Assembly: GCF_030263935.1 (NCBI RefSeq)
Contig: NZ_CP127162.1
Coordinates: 1,063,501 to 1,127,500, forward strand
Source of the DNA: Paenibacillus polygoni
GTDB lineage: Bacteria > Bacillota > Bacilli > Paenibacillales > Paenibacillaceae
Reading direction: 5' to 3'
DNA: 64,000 nucleotides
The notes beneath the pieces were generated by a model that was given only the letters and a program-made list of their open reading frames with translations, was not told the DNA's origin and searched no databases. A program made the position numbers and the translations under genes. Shown here piece by piece: positions 19,008-27,661 of this stretch (positions are counted from its first letter, which is position 1; each line of letters begins with the position of its first letter).

Positions 19008-20453
19008 ATGATAGGGACGGTTATCCTTTTTCTTATCCTGCTGTACTTGTTTCAGACGATGCTGCTGTTATTGCTGGAGTATAAACGGCCAGAGAAAGCT
19101 GCTGTGTGGATCTTTATATCGTTCTGTCTGCCTCTGATTGGTATATGGTTGTATCGGATTGCAGGAAGGCCTTATGGCAAGAGTGTGTCTATGACAAGCG
19201 AAGAGCGAATGGTATGGAATGAGATGCACTCACAGATTTCTGGAAAAGTAAGCAGAGTTACTTCCATAGAAGGCATGAAGAACGAAGATTTTGCACATAA
19301 TCTGCGGCTGTACAATCTATTATCGGAAATTCCTAATAGTACAATCACAAGTTGCAATCATACGGATTATTATGCGGAAGGAGATCCCTTGTTTACTGCT
19401 TTATATCAAGATCTCAAAGAGGCTAAGGAACATATCCATCTCGAGTTCTATATTATTCGGCATGATATTATGGGCACGATATTTCAAGACTTGCTGATCA
19501 AGAAATCGCTGGAAGGGGTCCAGGTGAGAATCATATGTGACGGGTTCGGAAGCAAAAGTCTGTCGAAACCTTTCATCCAGCGGATGAAGGATGCAGGGGT
19601 AGAAGTTCATTTCTTCTTACCGCCGCTGCATGCCTTAAAACTTAGGAAAATAAATTATCGAAATCATCGAAAAATCGTAGTGATTGATGGCAAGATTGGT
19701 TATACGGGCGGGATGAATATCGGTGATGAGTACAAAGGCGAATCGCTCAAATTGGGATTCTGGCGTGACACTCATATGCGTATGCACGGTGATGCCGTGT
19801 ACTATTTGCAGATGGCTTTTATTAAAGATTGGAGGCTCGTGAGCGGACAGACTTTACGTTCTTCTCTAGTTCCCGTTTTATTTCCTGAGCATCATTGTAA
19901 GGGGACGGAGCAAATACAAGTGATCGCGAGCGGTCCTGATGAGACTAGGCATCCCATCCAGGAGATGTGTTTTAATGCCATTGCAACAGCGCACTCAAAA
20001 GTGTATATTACTACCCCTTATTTTATTCCCGATGTAGCGCTGATGACGGCGATTAAAACAGCAGCCCGAAGCGGGGTCGATGTAAGAGTGCTTATCCCGG
20101 GGAGAGCGGACTACAAGATTGTGCTGCTTGCCTCCCTGTCTCATCTAGAAGAGTTAATGGAAGCAGGGGTTACGTTTTACCGTTATCAGAAAGGGTTTGT
20201 TCATGCCAAAGTGGTGATTGTGGATCAATTACTCGCAGCGGTAGGGTCAGCGAACCTTGATATGCGCAGTTTCTACAGCAACTTTGAACTGACAGCTGTG
20301 ATGTATTCTCGCAGGGCGTTAGATCAGCTGACAGCCGATTTTGAACATGATTTACAGAATAGTAAACAAATTGAATTGAGTGAATTCAAGCAGCGTTCTC
20401 GGGCCTCCAAGTGCGCTGAAGTCGTATGTAGGTTACTATCTCCGCTGCTTTGA
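19008..20453 (+). CDS. cls: Cardiolipin synthase
   Basis: The 481-residue membrane enzyme joins two phosphatidylglycerol molecules to make cardiolipin. It has two N-terminal helices, then two phospholipase D motifs: HRKIVVIDGKIGYTGGMNIG and HAKVVIVDQ...GSANLDMRS. Both HxK(x)4D catalytic sets are intact. GAGGAGGGG (18992-19000) fixes the ATG at 19008; the open frame extends back to 18945. It is followed by the YitT gene after a gap that contains its own -10 box. Confidence 0.93.
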   Translation: MIGTVILFLILLYLFQTMLLLLLEYKRPEKAAVWIFISFCLPLIGIWLYRIAGRPYGKSVSMTSEERMVWNEMHSQISGKVSRVTSIEGMKNEDFAHNLRLYNLLSEIPNSTITSCNHTDYYAEGDPLFTALYQDLKEAKEHIHLEFYIIRHDIMGTIFQDLLIKKSLEGVQVRIICDGFGSKSLSKPFIQRMKDAGVEVHFFLPPLHALKLRKINYRNHRKIVVIDGKIGYTGGMNIGDEYKGESLKLGFWRDTHMRMHGDAVYYLQMAFIKDWRLVSGQTLRSSLVPVLFPEHHCKGTEQIQVIASGPDETRHPIQEMCFNAIATAHSKVYITTPYFIPDVALMTAIKTAARSGVDVRVLIPGRADYKIVLLASLSHLEELMEAGVTFYRYQKGFVHAKVVIVDQLLAAVGSANLDMRSFYSNFELTAVMYSRRALDQLTADFEHDLQNSKQIELSEFKQRSRASKCAEVVCRLLSPLL

Positions 20454-20608
20454 TTGTATTTACCGAATTTCTAAAAGAAAAACAACTTTCTAATCGTTTA
20501 TCTCTGTTTTGCTTCGTTTTTGTGACTTTTGTAACTTTGATATGTTATAATAAAGGTATCGAGTATGTCTTATGGCATAGAAAAAGTGATAAGAAAAGGG
20601 GGAGTTCT

Positions 20609-21523
20609 ATGTCAGAGATGACAACCAAAGAAATGGTGCCAAGTCAAAGTAAACAGACGAAGGCAAGCAGTTCTCCGCTTAGTCTCAAGCTTCTGCAACG
20701 AGCACTTTTAATCATTGTGGGAGCTACATTAATGGCAGTAGGTCTTGAAATTTTTCTGGTTCCAAATGGCGTTATTGACGGGGGAATTACGGGGATATCG
20801 ATCATGTTATCCAAAGTAACCGGTATGCCGCTGGGTGTCCTGCTTACCGTACTTAACCTGCCTTTTCTCTTCATCGGCTATAAGCAGATCGGCAAGACAT
20901 TTGCGATTTGTACCTTCTTCGGGATCGTAGTGATGTCGATCGGCACACAAATGCTGCATCATGTCAGTGCGCTTACACCGAACGAGCCGCTGCTTGGGGC
21001 TGTATTTGGCGGTGTAATCCTGGGAATTGGTGTAGGTCTTGTTATTCGTTCTGGCGGATCGCTGGACGGTACCGAGATTGTTGCTATTCTCCTTAGTGAA
21101 AAATCCCCCTTCTCCGTTGGACAGATTGTTCTGTTCATTAACTTATTCATCTTCGTTATGGCCGGATTTGTATTCGGATGGCCGAATGCACTGTATTCCA
21201 TCATTGCATACTATATTGCGATGAAGATGATCGACATCACGATCGAAGGTATGGATCAATCCAAATCGGTATGGATCATCAGCGACAAGTTCCGAGATAT
21301 CGGTGAAGCACTTACCGACAGATTGGGACGCGGCGTTACATACCTCGATGGTGAGGGCGGTTTTAGCGGAGAAGAGAAGAAAGTAATTTTTGTTGTTATT
21401 ACCCGATTAGAAGAAGCCAAACTGAAGAGTATTGTGGAAGATTGGGACCCGCACGCATTTCTTGCGATTGGTAACATTCACGATGTAAAAGGCGGACGCT
21501 TTAAGAAAAAAGGAATTCATTAA
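20609..21523 (+). CDS. YitT family membrane protein
   Basis: The 304-residue protein has five or six helices of the YitT_membrane family (VPNGVIDGGITGISIMLS and RSGGSLDGTEIVAILLS repeats) and a C-terminal DUF2179 domain (KFRDIGEALTDRLGRGVTYLDGEGG, then a ferredoxin-like fold). The function of the family is unknown; the soluble domain may sense a ligand. AGGGGGAG upstream marks the ATG at 20609; the open frame extends back to 20450 but that region is promoter-like, with a TATAAT at 20546-20551. A terminator follows. Confidence 0.85.
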   Translation: MSEMTTKEMVPSQSKQTKASSSPLSLKLLQRALLIIVGATLMAVGLEIFLVPNGVIDGGITGISIMLSKVTGMPLGVLLTVLNLPFLFIGYKQIGKTFAICTFFGIVVMSIGTQMLHHVSALTPNEPLLGAVFGGVILGIGVGLVIRSGGSLDGTEIVAILLSEKSPFSVGQIVLFINLFIFVMAGFVFGWPNALYSIIAYYIAMKMIDITIEGMDQSKSVWIISDKFRDIGEALTDRLGRGVTYLDGEGGFSGEEKKVIFVVITRLEEAKLKSIVEDWDPHAFLAIGNIHDVKGGRFKKKGIH

Positions 21524-21583
21524 TATACGAATCCATTTCATGATTTCATGAGATTCATGAAAATGAGATGGATTCCACACATC

Positions 21584-21623
21584 ACAGCCCGGCTGTTCCT
21601 AAGTTTATAGGAAGGCCGGGCTG
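21584..21623 (+). terminator. Terminator between yitT and the LigD-polymerase gene
   Basis: ACAGCCCGGC (21584-21593) pairs with GCCGGGCTGT (21614-21623), with an inner TTCCTA/TAGGAA stem and TTTGTTTT after it. The genes on both sides converge. Confidence 0.8.
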
Positions 21624-21658
21624 TTTGTTTTAACAAATCCAATATATTACATAGGATC

Positions 21659-22549
21659 TCATGTCCTTGCCAAATGAGCGAGGAGAGGATTTAGCGGCTG
21701 AGCCGGGAGAGCTGCAATCAAATCCCCTTTTTCGGCGAGGCGCGCTCCAATGTTAAGTAACGTGAAATCTTTAGGTGATACATCACGTGCTACTTCCTCC
21801 CATAAGAGAGGGGTAGAGACCGTTGCATGTTTTCTAGCTCGCGGCGTATAGGGAGCAGCAAGCGTCTTTCCTCCATAATGCTGTAAATAGTCAAAATAAA
21901 TTTTGTCGCCGCGATCTTTTTTGAGGCGCTCTAGGGTGAACAGCTTCGGATGTTTCTCACATACATACCTGCCAACAAAATGACCGAGCCTTCGAAGCTG
22001 TTCAAACGTAATCCCTTTCCTGATCGGCACAATGATCTGAACACCGGTTGCACCGGATGTTTTGGGAACCGATTGAACCCCGAGCGAAGAGAGGACCTGG
22101 CCTACAATATGCGCGGCTTCCATGATTCTTGGTTCTTCTTGAAGTGTAGGGTCAAGGTCAATCATCCATTCACATGGCAGAGTGCTACCTACCGCATGAA
22201 GAGACGGATGAAATTCCAGTGCAGCCAGATTGCCAAGCCATAGTAGTTCGGGCAGGCCGCTTAGCACAACGTAATTGATCTTCTCATGAACCGCCGTTTG
22301 AACAAAGGGCGGCAGCGGCTCGGGAGCGTTCTTCTGATAAAAGAATTCACCATGTACCCCATGCGGATAACGAATCGTAGTTAATAGGCGATCCCTGCAG
22401 TAAGTCAGAAGGTAAGGCGAAAGTTCGGCTAGTTTCTGTAAATAAATTGCCTTTGTTACACCCGCCTCCGGCCACAGCGGTTTGTCGGGATTCGTAATGG
22501 TCAGGGTCTGTCCTTGAATCTGAATACTTCCTTTTACCGTTCTAGCCAT
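21659..22549 (-). CDS. LigD-type DNA polymerase/primase domain protein
   Basis: The 296-residue protein is a free-standing copy of the archaeo-eukaryotic primase-like polymerase domain of bacterial LigD. It has the start region TLTITNPDKPLWPEAGVTK, the metal-binding MIDLDP motif (about residue 135) and the SGATGVQIIVPI block. In NHEJ this domain fills gaps at broken ends with ribonucleotides. The ATG at 22549 follows AGGAGGAAG and shares one base with the stop codon of the ligase gene, so the two are translationally coupled. In B. subtilis both activities lie in one protein (LigD/YkoU); here they are separate. Confidence 0.88.
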   Translation of the reverse strand: MARTVKGSIQIQGQTLTITNPDKPLWPEAGVTKAIYLQKLAELSPYLLTYCRDRLLTTIRYPHGVHGEFFYQKNAPEPLPPFVQTAVHEKINYVVLSGLPELLWLGNLAALEFHPSLHAVGSTLPCEWMIDLDPTLQEEPRIMEAAHIVGQVLSSLGVQSVPKTSGATGVQIIVPIRKGITFEQLRRLGHFVGRYVCEKHPKLFTLERLKKDRGDKIYFDYLQHYGGKTLAAPYTPRARKHATVSTPLLWEEVARDVSPKDFTLLNIGARLAEKGDLIAALPAQPLNPLLAHLART

Positions 22550-23508
22550 TACGAATCTTCCTCCTTCTGTGATAAAGTACAGTCCTTTGGCTGGATATGA
22601 GGAGCAAAGCTTTCGATAGTTGGATGACGCATCGTCCCCCCAGGTGTCCATTCGAGAAAGGTGATGCGAACGACGATCTCTGGACGAATCCAGAGTGCTT
22701 CTTGATATCGACCAGGCAAATGATCAAAAGGCATTTCGCAGGTGAGAAGGGGCTGAATGCGATCGGTAAGATCCCGCCACTCCTGAGCTGTGAATCTTCC
22801 GGTTCCCGCATGACCAATGTAGGAAAGCACTCCATCCTCACGGTATAATCCGACAAGCAGAGAGTTTACGATGTTGTCACGTAGCGTAACGCCGCCAATC
22901 ACCGCATAGAGATCACCGTTTTTCTTGCGCTTCTGCCAGCGATTATCTTTACCGCCCAGCGCATAGGTACTCGTCAAATCCTTAACTACAACCCCTTCAA
23001 GTTGCTGCGCTTTCGTCGCTTCAAAGAGAGCATTTCCATCCGGGAAGTTCTTCACAAGCTGTACAAGAGGCTGAGGTTTAATGATCTGGTTTAGCCGTTC
23101 CTGGCGTTCAGAGAGCGGAAGATGAGTGATCCATTCTCCATTCAGATAGAGAAGATCAAACACCATATAGGTAACAGGTACACTTCGTAATCCTTGCCTT
23201 ATACTTCGTTCACTTCGCAGGCTGTCCCGCCGCATGATTTCATGAAAAGAAGGTTTACCGCCCGCAAACGCGATGAGTTCTCCATCCAAAATAAAAGAAG
23301 AAGCGGATGAATATACATCCGCCTGACCAAGTTCCGGGTATTGTATTGTTCGATCGTTTCGCTTGCGGTTCACGAGCCGTACTTCCTCACCATCATAATA
23401 AGTAAGCATTCGAACACCGTCCCATTTTACCTGAGCAATCCAGGGATGTCCTGAAGGGAATCGTTCGGTTCGAACCGGTTCAAAAGGAATGACGGGTGTA
23501 AGCTTCAT
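22549..23508 (-). CDS. ATP-dependent DNA ligase (LigD ligase module)
   Basis: The 319-residue ligase has the adenylation motif QVKWDGVRM with the catalytic lysine at residue 28, the LDGELIAF motif, the EGVVVKD motif, and an OB-fold C-terminal half (VVRITFLEWTPGGTMRHP). Size and order match the ligase part of LigD without the polymerase or nuclease parts. AGGAGAAG precedes the ATG. It lies 29 bp after the CatE-like gene and overlaps the polymerase gene, so it is probably part of an operon from the CatE-like promoter, possibly also with its own signals. It should seal ends held by Ku. Confidence 0.9.
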   Translation of the reverse strand: MKLTPVIPFEPVRTERFPSGHPWIAQVKWDGVRMLTYYDGEEVRLVNRKRNDRTIQYPELGQADVYSSASSFILDGELIAFAGGKPSFHEIMRRDSLRSERSIRQGLRSVPVTYMVFDLLYLNGEWITHLPLSERQERLNQIIKPQPLVQLVKNFPDGNALFEATKAQQLEGVVVKDLTSTYALGGKDNRWQKRKKNGDLYAVIGGVTLRDNIVNSLLVGLYREDGVLSYIGHAGTGRFTAQEWRDLTDRIQPLLTCEMPFDHLPGRYQEALWIRPEIVVRITFLEWTPGGTMRHPTIESFAPHIQPKDCTLSQKEEDS

Positions 23509-23537
23509 ATATCGCTTCTCCTTATGTGTAAGAGAGA

Positions 23538-24407
23538 TCAGGCGTGAGTGATGCGGATCTGGATACCGAAGGGATCCATGACTCTAGCTTCTTCCGCTTT
23601 GCGGCTGACAGAGACTCCGTTCTGCTCAAGTCTTGTGAGAGCTTCTTCATACACGGTCTGATTCTCAAAGATAATGGTAAAATAATCAATGCCAACAGCA
23701 TCTGATGGAACTTTCGGTGCACCTTTGCCTGCCCACACATTAAGTCCGATGTGGTGATGGTATCCGCCTGCGGATGCAAAAAGGGCATGCATATAGCGGG
23801 AAGCGTCTACCACAATATCAAAACCAAGCAGATGATTGTAAAAATGGCGTGCTACTTCTAGATCAGAGATATGAAAATGCACATGTCCAATGATGGTCCC
23901 TGCAGGCAGACCTGTAAATGGTATATTTCCCGCAAGCTGCAGCAAGCCTTCTACATCGACAGGGTCGGTTCCCATAATGTAGTTGTGATGCTCATCTTTC
24001 TTCCACGTGCTTCTTGGACGATCGGCGTAAATCTCAATTCCATGTCCATCCGGGTCATTGATGTATAATGCTTCGCTGACCGTATGATCGCCTTGCCCAA
24101 TCTCAATTCCAGCTTCGGCAAGATGTCGTAGTGCAATGCCTAGAGAAGTACGATCAGGCAGAAGAATGGCAAAATGATATAGTCCTGCATGGCTTCTTGG
24201 TGTAACCCTTTTCGCATTCGGAATCTCTTCGAGAATAAGAAGCGGTGTAGAACCGCCTTTTGCTGTAAAGCTGGCTGTATGTTTTCCACTGCGGGATAAC
24301 ACGGTTAGCCCAACTACTTTTTCGTAAAAAAGAATGGACCGTTCCAAGTCACTTACACGAAGTTTTACTTCACCGAGCACGGTATTTGGATGTATAGAAT
24401 AAGTCAT
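23538..24407 (-). CDS. catE: CatE-like catechol-2,3-dioxygenase (two VOC domains)
   Basis: The 289-residue protein has two vicinal-oxygen-chelate halves (about 10-130 and 165-285) and the length of B. subtilis CatE (YfiE). Visible motifs are VLGEVKLRVSDLERS, DPDGHGIEIYADRP, IGHVHFHISDLE and GGYHHHIGLNVW. Family members open the ring of catechols with Fe(II). The last motif reads MDPFGIQIRI: the position that is Glu in the first half is Arg here, so the usual acidic ligand of the second half may be elsewhere or missing. The promoter region carries a near-perfect palindrome of the CatR type. It lies between Ku and the NHEJ ligase. Confidence 0.78.
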   Translation of the reverse strand: MTYSIHPNTVLGEVKLRVSDLERSILFYEKVVGLTVLSRSGKHTASFTAKGGSTPLLILEEIPNAKRVTPRSHAGLYHFAILLPDRTSLGIALRHLAEAGIEIGQGDHTVSEALYINDPDGHGIEIYADRPRSTWKKDEHHNYIMGTDPVDVEGLLQLAGNIPFTGLPAGTIIGHVHFHISDLEVARHFYNHLLGFDIVVDASRYMHALFASAGGYHHHIGLNVWAGKGAPKVPSDAVGIDYFTIIFENQTVYEEALTRLEQNGVSVSRKAEEARVMDPFGIQIRITHA

Positions 24408-24460
24408 ATGATAAATCCCCCTTAGTTAAGTAAAGCTCACTTTGTATTACTAAAATAAAT

Positions 24461-24489
24461 ATACTTAGTTACTTTGTGTAAGTAAGTAT
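24461..24489. promoter_or_regulatory. CatR/YodB-type operator upstream of the CatE-like gene
   Basis: ATACTTAGTTAC-TTTGT-GTAAGTAAGTAT is a 12-5-12 inverted repeat with one mismatch. Its core is TTAC-N5-GTAA, which from memory is the operator motif of CatR, the DUF24/MarR-type repressor of catDE in B. subtilis. It lies 54 bp upstream of the start codon, around the likely -35 of the minus-strand promoter. No catR gene is in the window. Confidence 0.6.
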
Positions 24490-24587
24490 AAAGTGATAAT
24501 CGCTTTACGTCAACAAGAAGAATTTATATAGATAGATTCTACGTTTGTTATACTCCTGTTTCGTTTGTTTTTCTCCTAACTCTTTCG

Positions 24588-25499
24588 TTATGCTCCTGAT
24601 TCTTTCGTTTTGGCAGTTTTGCGTTTCTTAGGTTTTGGCGTAACGACGGGAGTCGCTTCTTCTGATTTAGCTGCAACTGCCGTTTTGCGCGTCCGTTTCT
24701 TGGCAGGCGGTTTCCCTGGGTCGGTTGGTATCGGCTGCGTAGCTTCAATGCTTGCCTGAAGAGCGGCCATGAGATCAACAACATTCGTCTCTGGCTTAGC
24801 AGGAGCTACTTTGAATTCTTCTCCCGCTACTTTATGCTGAATCGCATCAAGCAGGCGCAAGCGATAGTCATCCGTATATTTTTCAGGCTCAAATGGAGTA
24901 GACAACTGATCGATCAGCATTTTAGCCATCGTGAGTTCTTTATCATTCACTTGGATGTTTTCCGGAAGATTCGGAACCTGAGAGATGGGGCGGATTTCGT
25001 CAGGATAAAAGATCGTTTCGATCGCCAGACATTCATCTAATACACGGATGGCAGCGAGGCTACTTTTTGAGCGAATTGAGATTTTGGCAATACCAATCTT
25101 GCCTGTATCTCTCATTGCGGACATCAAGAGCTGATAGGCGTTAGCACCCGCTTGATCGGGGGACAGGTAATATGTTTTTTGAAAATAAATAGGGTCAATG
25201 TCGGTTAAATTTACAAAATCAAGAATGGCAATATTCTTATTAGCCTGATCTGACAATTGCTCTAACTCCTCTTTTTCAAAAAGGACGAACTTCCCTTTCT
25301 CATATTCATATCCTTTCGTGATTTCCTCCCATTTCACTTCAATATCACACGAAGGACATTTACGGATATAAGCAAGCGGACTTCCGCACACATTGTGAAT
25401 GTAACGCATTGAGATATCTTTATCTTCGGTAGCCGAGAACATTTTGACAGGGACATGAACAAGTCCGAAGCTGATGGCTCCCTTCCAGACGGTATGCAT
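24588..25499 (-). CDS. ku: Ku protein, NHEJ end-binding
   Basis: The 303-residue protein is a bacterial Ku homodimer subunit. It starts with the typical MHTVWKGAISFGLVHVPVK and has the FVLFEKEELEQL and ILDFVNLTDIDPIYFQKTYY blocks of the Ku beta-barrel and bridge. The C-terminal 60 residues are rich in Lys, Arg, Pro and Ala (AKKRTRKT..., PKPKKRKTAKTK), the DNA-binding extension seen in many Gram-positive Ku proteins. AGGAGG nine bases upstream fixes the ATG at 25499, although the frame is open further. It is separated by 180 bp with a promoter region from the CatE-like gene. Confidence 0.93.
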   Translation of the reverse strand: MHTVWKGAISFGLVHVPVKMFSATEDKDISMRYIHNVCGSPLAYIRKCPSCDIEVKWEEITKGYEYEKGKFVLFEKEELEQLSDQANKNIAILDFVNLTDIDPIYFQKTYYLSPDQAGANAYQLLMSAMRDTGKIGIAKISIRSKSSLAAIRVLDECLAIETIFYPDEIRPISQVPNLPENIQVNDKELTMAKMLIDQLSTPFEPEKYTDDYRLRLLDAIQHKVAGEEFKVAPAKPETNVVDLMAALQASIEATQPIPTDPGKPPAKKRTRKTAVAAKSEEATPVVTPKPKKRKTAKTKESGA

Positions 25500-25649
25500 G
25501 ATTTCTCCTCCTTCTTCTTGAATCTTTATCAAACCTGTTTTACTGCTATTATGGTCAAGAAAAGCCGGATCTATCCTGATTTCTGACGCATGTTCTTCCT
25601 TTCTAGAGGGCATAGTACATAAAACATTACTAAAGGGGGATGCTAAAAG

Positions 25650-25955
25650 ATGACATGGGATGATTCGGATTCACTTGAAGGAAGAGATGGAAAAGATAAT
25701 TGGAATCTTTCCTCTAATTTTGGAGGACCGGACATGATAGCTGTCGATTTAGTCAACTGGGAAGCTGTTACTGCCCCAGAAGATGAAGTCGAGGAATCAT
25801 TCGAGAATACCGCATTTGACGTTGATCGAATGGTGAATGAAGGACTGGGCGGCGGCGAAGTTACACGGGATAACGGATATACCCAGGACAGTACAAATGA
25901 TGCTCTTTTTGATGAAAGCGAATTTCAGATTAACGAAAAGAAAGGGGAGGAATAG
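25650..25955 (+). CDS. Hypothetical acidic protein next to sspH
   Basis: The 101-residue protein is very acidic and hydrophilic (many Asp, Glu, Asn, few basic residues) with no membrane segment or cysteine. GGGGGA lies nine bases before the ATG. It ends one base before the sspH start codon, so both are read from one message. It is divergent from ku. The pairing with an H-type SASP suggests a spore or forespore protein. I do not recognise the family. Confidence 0.65.
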   Translation: MTWDDSDSLEGRDGKDNWNLSSNFGGPDMIAVDLVNWEAVTAPEDEVEESFENTAFDVDRMVNEGLGGGEVTRDNGYTQDSTNDALFDESEFQINEKKGEE

Positions 25956-25956
25956 G

Positions 25957-26139
25957 ATGGAAGCAGCTCGCGCAAAAGCAATCTTTGATGCCAAAGAAAA
26001 TTATGCTGTAAAATTAGACGGTGAAAAACCGGTATGGATCGAGCATGTGGATCTCGATAATAAAATGGCAACGGTGCAAATTGGAAACAATCCGCTGGAC
26101 ACGCATACCGTGAATGTAGAGAGACTTGTAGAAGGCTAA
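25957..26139 (+). CDS. sspH: H-type small acid-soluble spore protein
   Basis: The 60-residue protein fits the SspH family: RAKAIFDAKENYAVKLDG, then PVWIEHVD, then DNPLDTHTVNVERLVEG near the end. H-type SASPs are minor spore-core proteins. GGGGAGG six bases upstream fixes the ATG at 25957; a longer overlapping frame starts at 25837 inside the preceding gene and is not used. In B. subtilis such genes are read by sigma-G in the forespore; I could not see a clear sigma-G promoter here. Confidence 0.85.
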   Translation: MEAARAKAIFDAKENYAVKLDGEKPVWIEHVDLDNKMATVQIGNNPLDTHTVNVERLVEG

Positions 26140-26257
26140 TAGGTAACATGACTTGAGATGATTTTAATCATTCCATTGAGTATGCCATGAACAGCAGAAG
26201 ATTAGGAGAACTCGGGGGAGAGGTAAGTTCCTTCGGGTTCTTTGACTTGTTTTCGCC

Positions 26258-26286
26258 TTGCGAGTGATAGTGTGGAACTATATAAT
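26258..26286 (+). promoter_or_regulatory. Promoter of the tsaE operon
   Basis: TTGCGA (26258-26263), 17 bp, perfect TATAAT (26281-26286). Transcription would begin about ten bases before the palindrome at 26303. Confidence 0.65.
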
Positions 26287-26302
26287 GAGATGAAGTATTT
26301 TG

Positions 26303-26322
26303 TTATCCTTACGTAAGGATAA
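26303..26322 (+). promoter_or_regulatory. Perfect 20-bp palindrome at the tsaE start
   Basis: TTATCCTTAC is followed directly by its reverse complement GTAAGGATAA, and the last A is the first base of the tsaE ATG. It contains the likely AAGGA ribosome binding site. It could be an operator just downstream of the transcription start, or an RNA hairpin that hides the site. Confidence 0.45.
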
Positions 26323-26834
26323 TGGACCGAAAGAAGGTTGGCACATTGGTACAAGAACATCAGGAATGGGTGTTTCACTCTAAAGGTGTACAAGATACAG
26401 ACAAATTGGCGGCTGTCCTTGCGAATTTAGCGGCTCCTGGAACCGTCATTGCACTTGATGGAGATTTGGGTGCGGGAAAGACGGCATTCTCTCAAAGCTT
26501 TGCAAAACATCTCGGTGTAGAAGGGGTTGTGAACAGCCCTACGTTTACACTGATTAAAGAATATATGGGAAGACTTGCACTATATCATATGGATGTGTAC
26601 CGTATTTCTCTAGATGAGGCTGAAGGACTCGGTCTTGATGAATATTTCTACGGTGATGGTGTAAGTCTGGTAGAATGGTCGAGCATTATCCCTGAACTGT
26701 TGCCCGAAGCTCATCTTCATATTCAGATGGAAGTTACGGGAGTCGAAGAACGAGTGATTCGTTTAGATGGGTACGGAGCACCTTATGCTGCATGGTGTCA
26801 GGAATTAAGCAGAAGTGGAGTCGATAAGGGATGA
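26322..26834 (+). CDS. tsaE: tRNA t6A biosynthesis ATPase TsaE
   Basis: The 170-residue protein has the TsaE P-loop GDLGAGKT (about 47-54), the NSPTFTLIKEY motif and the LYHMDVYR and LVEWSSIIPELLP blocks. It supports the TsaB-TsaD complex in making threonylcarbamoyladenosine at position 37 of ANN-decoding tRNAs. The ATG at 26322 has AAGGA only three bases away; a TTG at 26346 has AGAAGG at eight bases and would also give a normal TsaE, so the start is not certain. It is the first gene of the tsaE-tsaB-rimI-tsaD operon and overlaps tsaB by four bases. Confidence 0.93.
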   Translation: MDRKKVGTLVQEHQEWVFHSKGVQDTDKLAAVLANLAAPGTVIALDGDLGAGKTAFSQSFAKHLGVEGVVNSPTFTLIKEYMGRLALYHMDVYRISLDEAEGLGLDEYFYGDGVSLVEWSSIIPELLPEAHLHIQMEVTGVEERVIRLDGYGAPYAAWCQELSRSGVDKG

Positions 26835-27643
26835 ACGAAGAACATCAGCCGCGTCAGCGGTTTTTGGCGCTTGATACATCGACAGCTGTGCTTGCCGCAG
26901 CGGTCATGTCAGAAGAGTCACTAGTAGCTGAAAGTAATACAAGAGCAGATCGTAATCATGCCGTGCATGTAGTGCAGGCTTTGAAGGATCTGATGGAGAA
27001 TAATCAAATAACCAAAGAAGATATAGCGGGTATCGCTGTCGGTATTGGACCCGGTTCTTATACTGGGGTCCGCATCGCGGTCACGGCGGCCAAAACATTA
27101 GCTTGGGCTTGGGGTGTACCTGTAGCTTCGGTATCAAGTCTTGCAGCACTTGCTTTAGGCGGACTTCATACTTATGAGAACGATACGAACTTAGTGGAAA
27201 ATCCTCAAGGATCAATAGAGGAGTCTGACAGCCGCTACTGGGTTGTACCGCTGATGGATGCGCGTAGAGGTCAAGCTTACACCGCTCTATTCGAAGGAGA
27301 AGGAGTAAGTTCAGAGCTTCACCGTATGGAGCCTGATGCGATCAGACTGGTTGATAGCTGGGTAGATGCGATTGCATCGCTGCTAAGTGAACTGGATTCT
27401 TCGGATAGACCGGATGGAATACTCTTTGTAGGAGATGTAGAGCCGCATAGGCAGACGCTTGAGAAACTTCAGACGATGCAGCCTGAAGTTACGATTCATC
27501 TTCGATCTTATGAGATGGAAGGGCGTTATGTTGGCAAGCTCGGAGCAGCGAAATTGCTTCAAGGGGAGCAGGAAGATATTCATAGCTTACTGCCGAATTA
27601 CACGCAGCTTGCCGAAGCGGAAGCAAATCTTCTGCGTAAATGA
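26831..27643 (+). CDS. tsaB: tRNA t6A biosynthesis protein TsaB
   Basis: The 270-residue protein is an ASKHA-fold paralogue of TsaD that acts as its scaffold partner. It shows FLALDTSTAVLAAAV at the start, the RNHAVH segment, and the GIGPGSYTGVRIAVTAAKTLAW signature. It lacks the metal-binding histidine pair of TsaD, as expected. ATGA overlap with tsaE indicates translational coupling. The middle part (about residues 120-145) is a little longer and more acidic than in B. subtilis YdiC. Confidence 0.93.
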   Translation: MNEEHQPRQRFLALDTSTAVLAAAVMSEESLVAESNTRADRNHAVHVVQALKDLMENNQITKEDIAGIAVGIGPGSYTGVRIAVTAAKTLAWAWGVPVASVSSLAALALGGLHTYENDTNLVENPQGSIEESDSRYWVVPLMDARRGQAYTALFEGEGVSSELHRMEPDAIRLVDSWVDAIASLLSELDSSDRPDGILFVGDVEPHRQTLEKLQTMQPEVTIHLRSYEMEGRYVGKLGAAKLLQGEQEDIHSLLPNYTQLAEAEANLLRK

Positions 27644-27661
27644 AGGGAGTCGTAGAACTCT

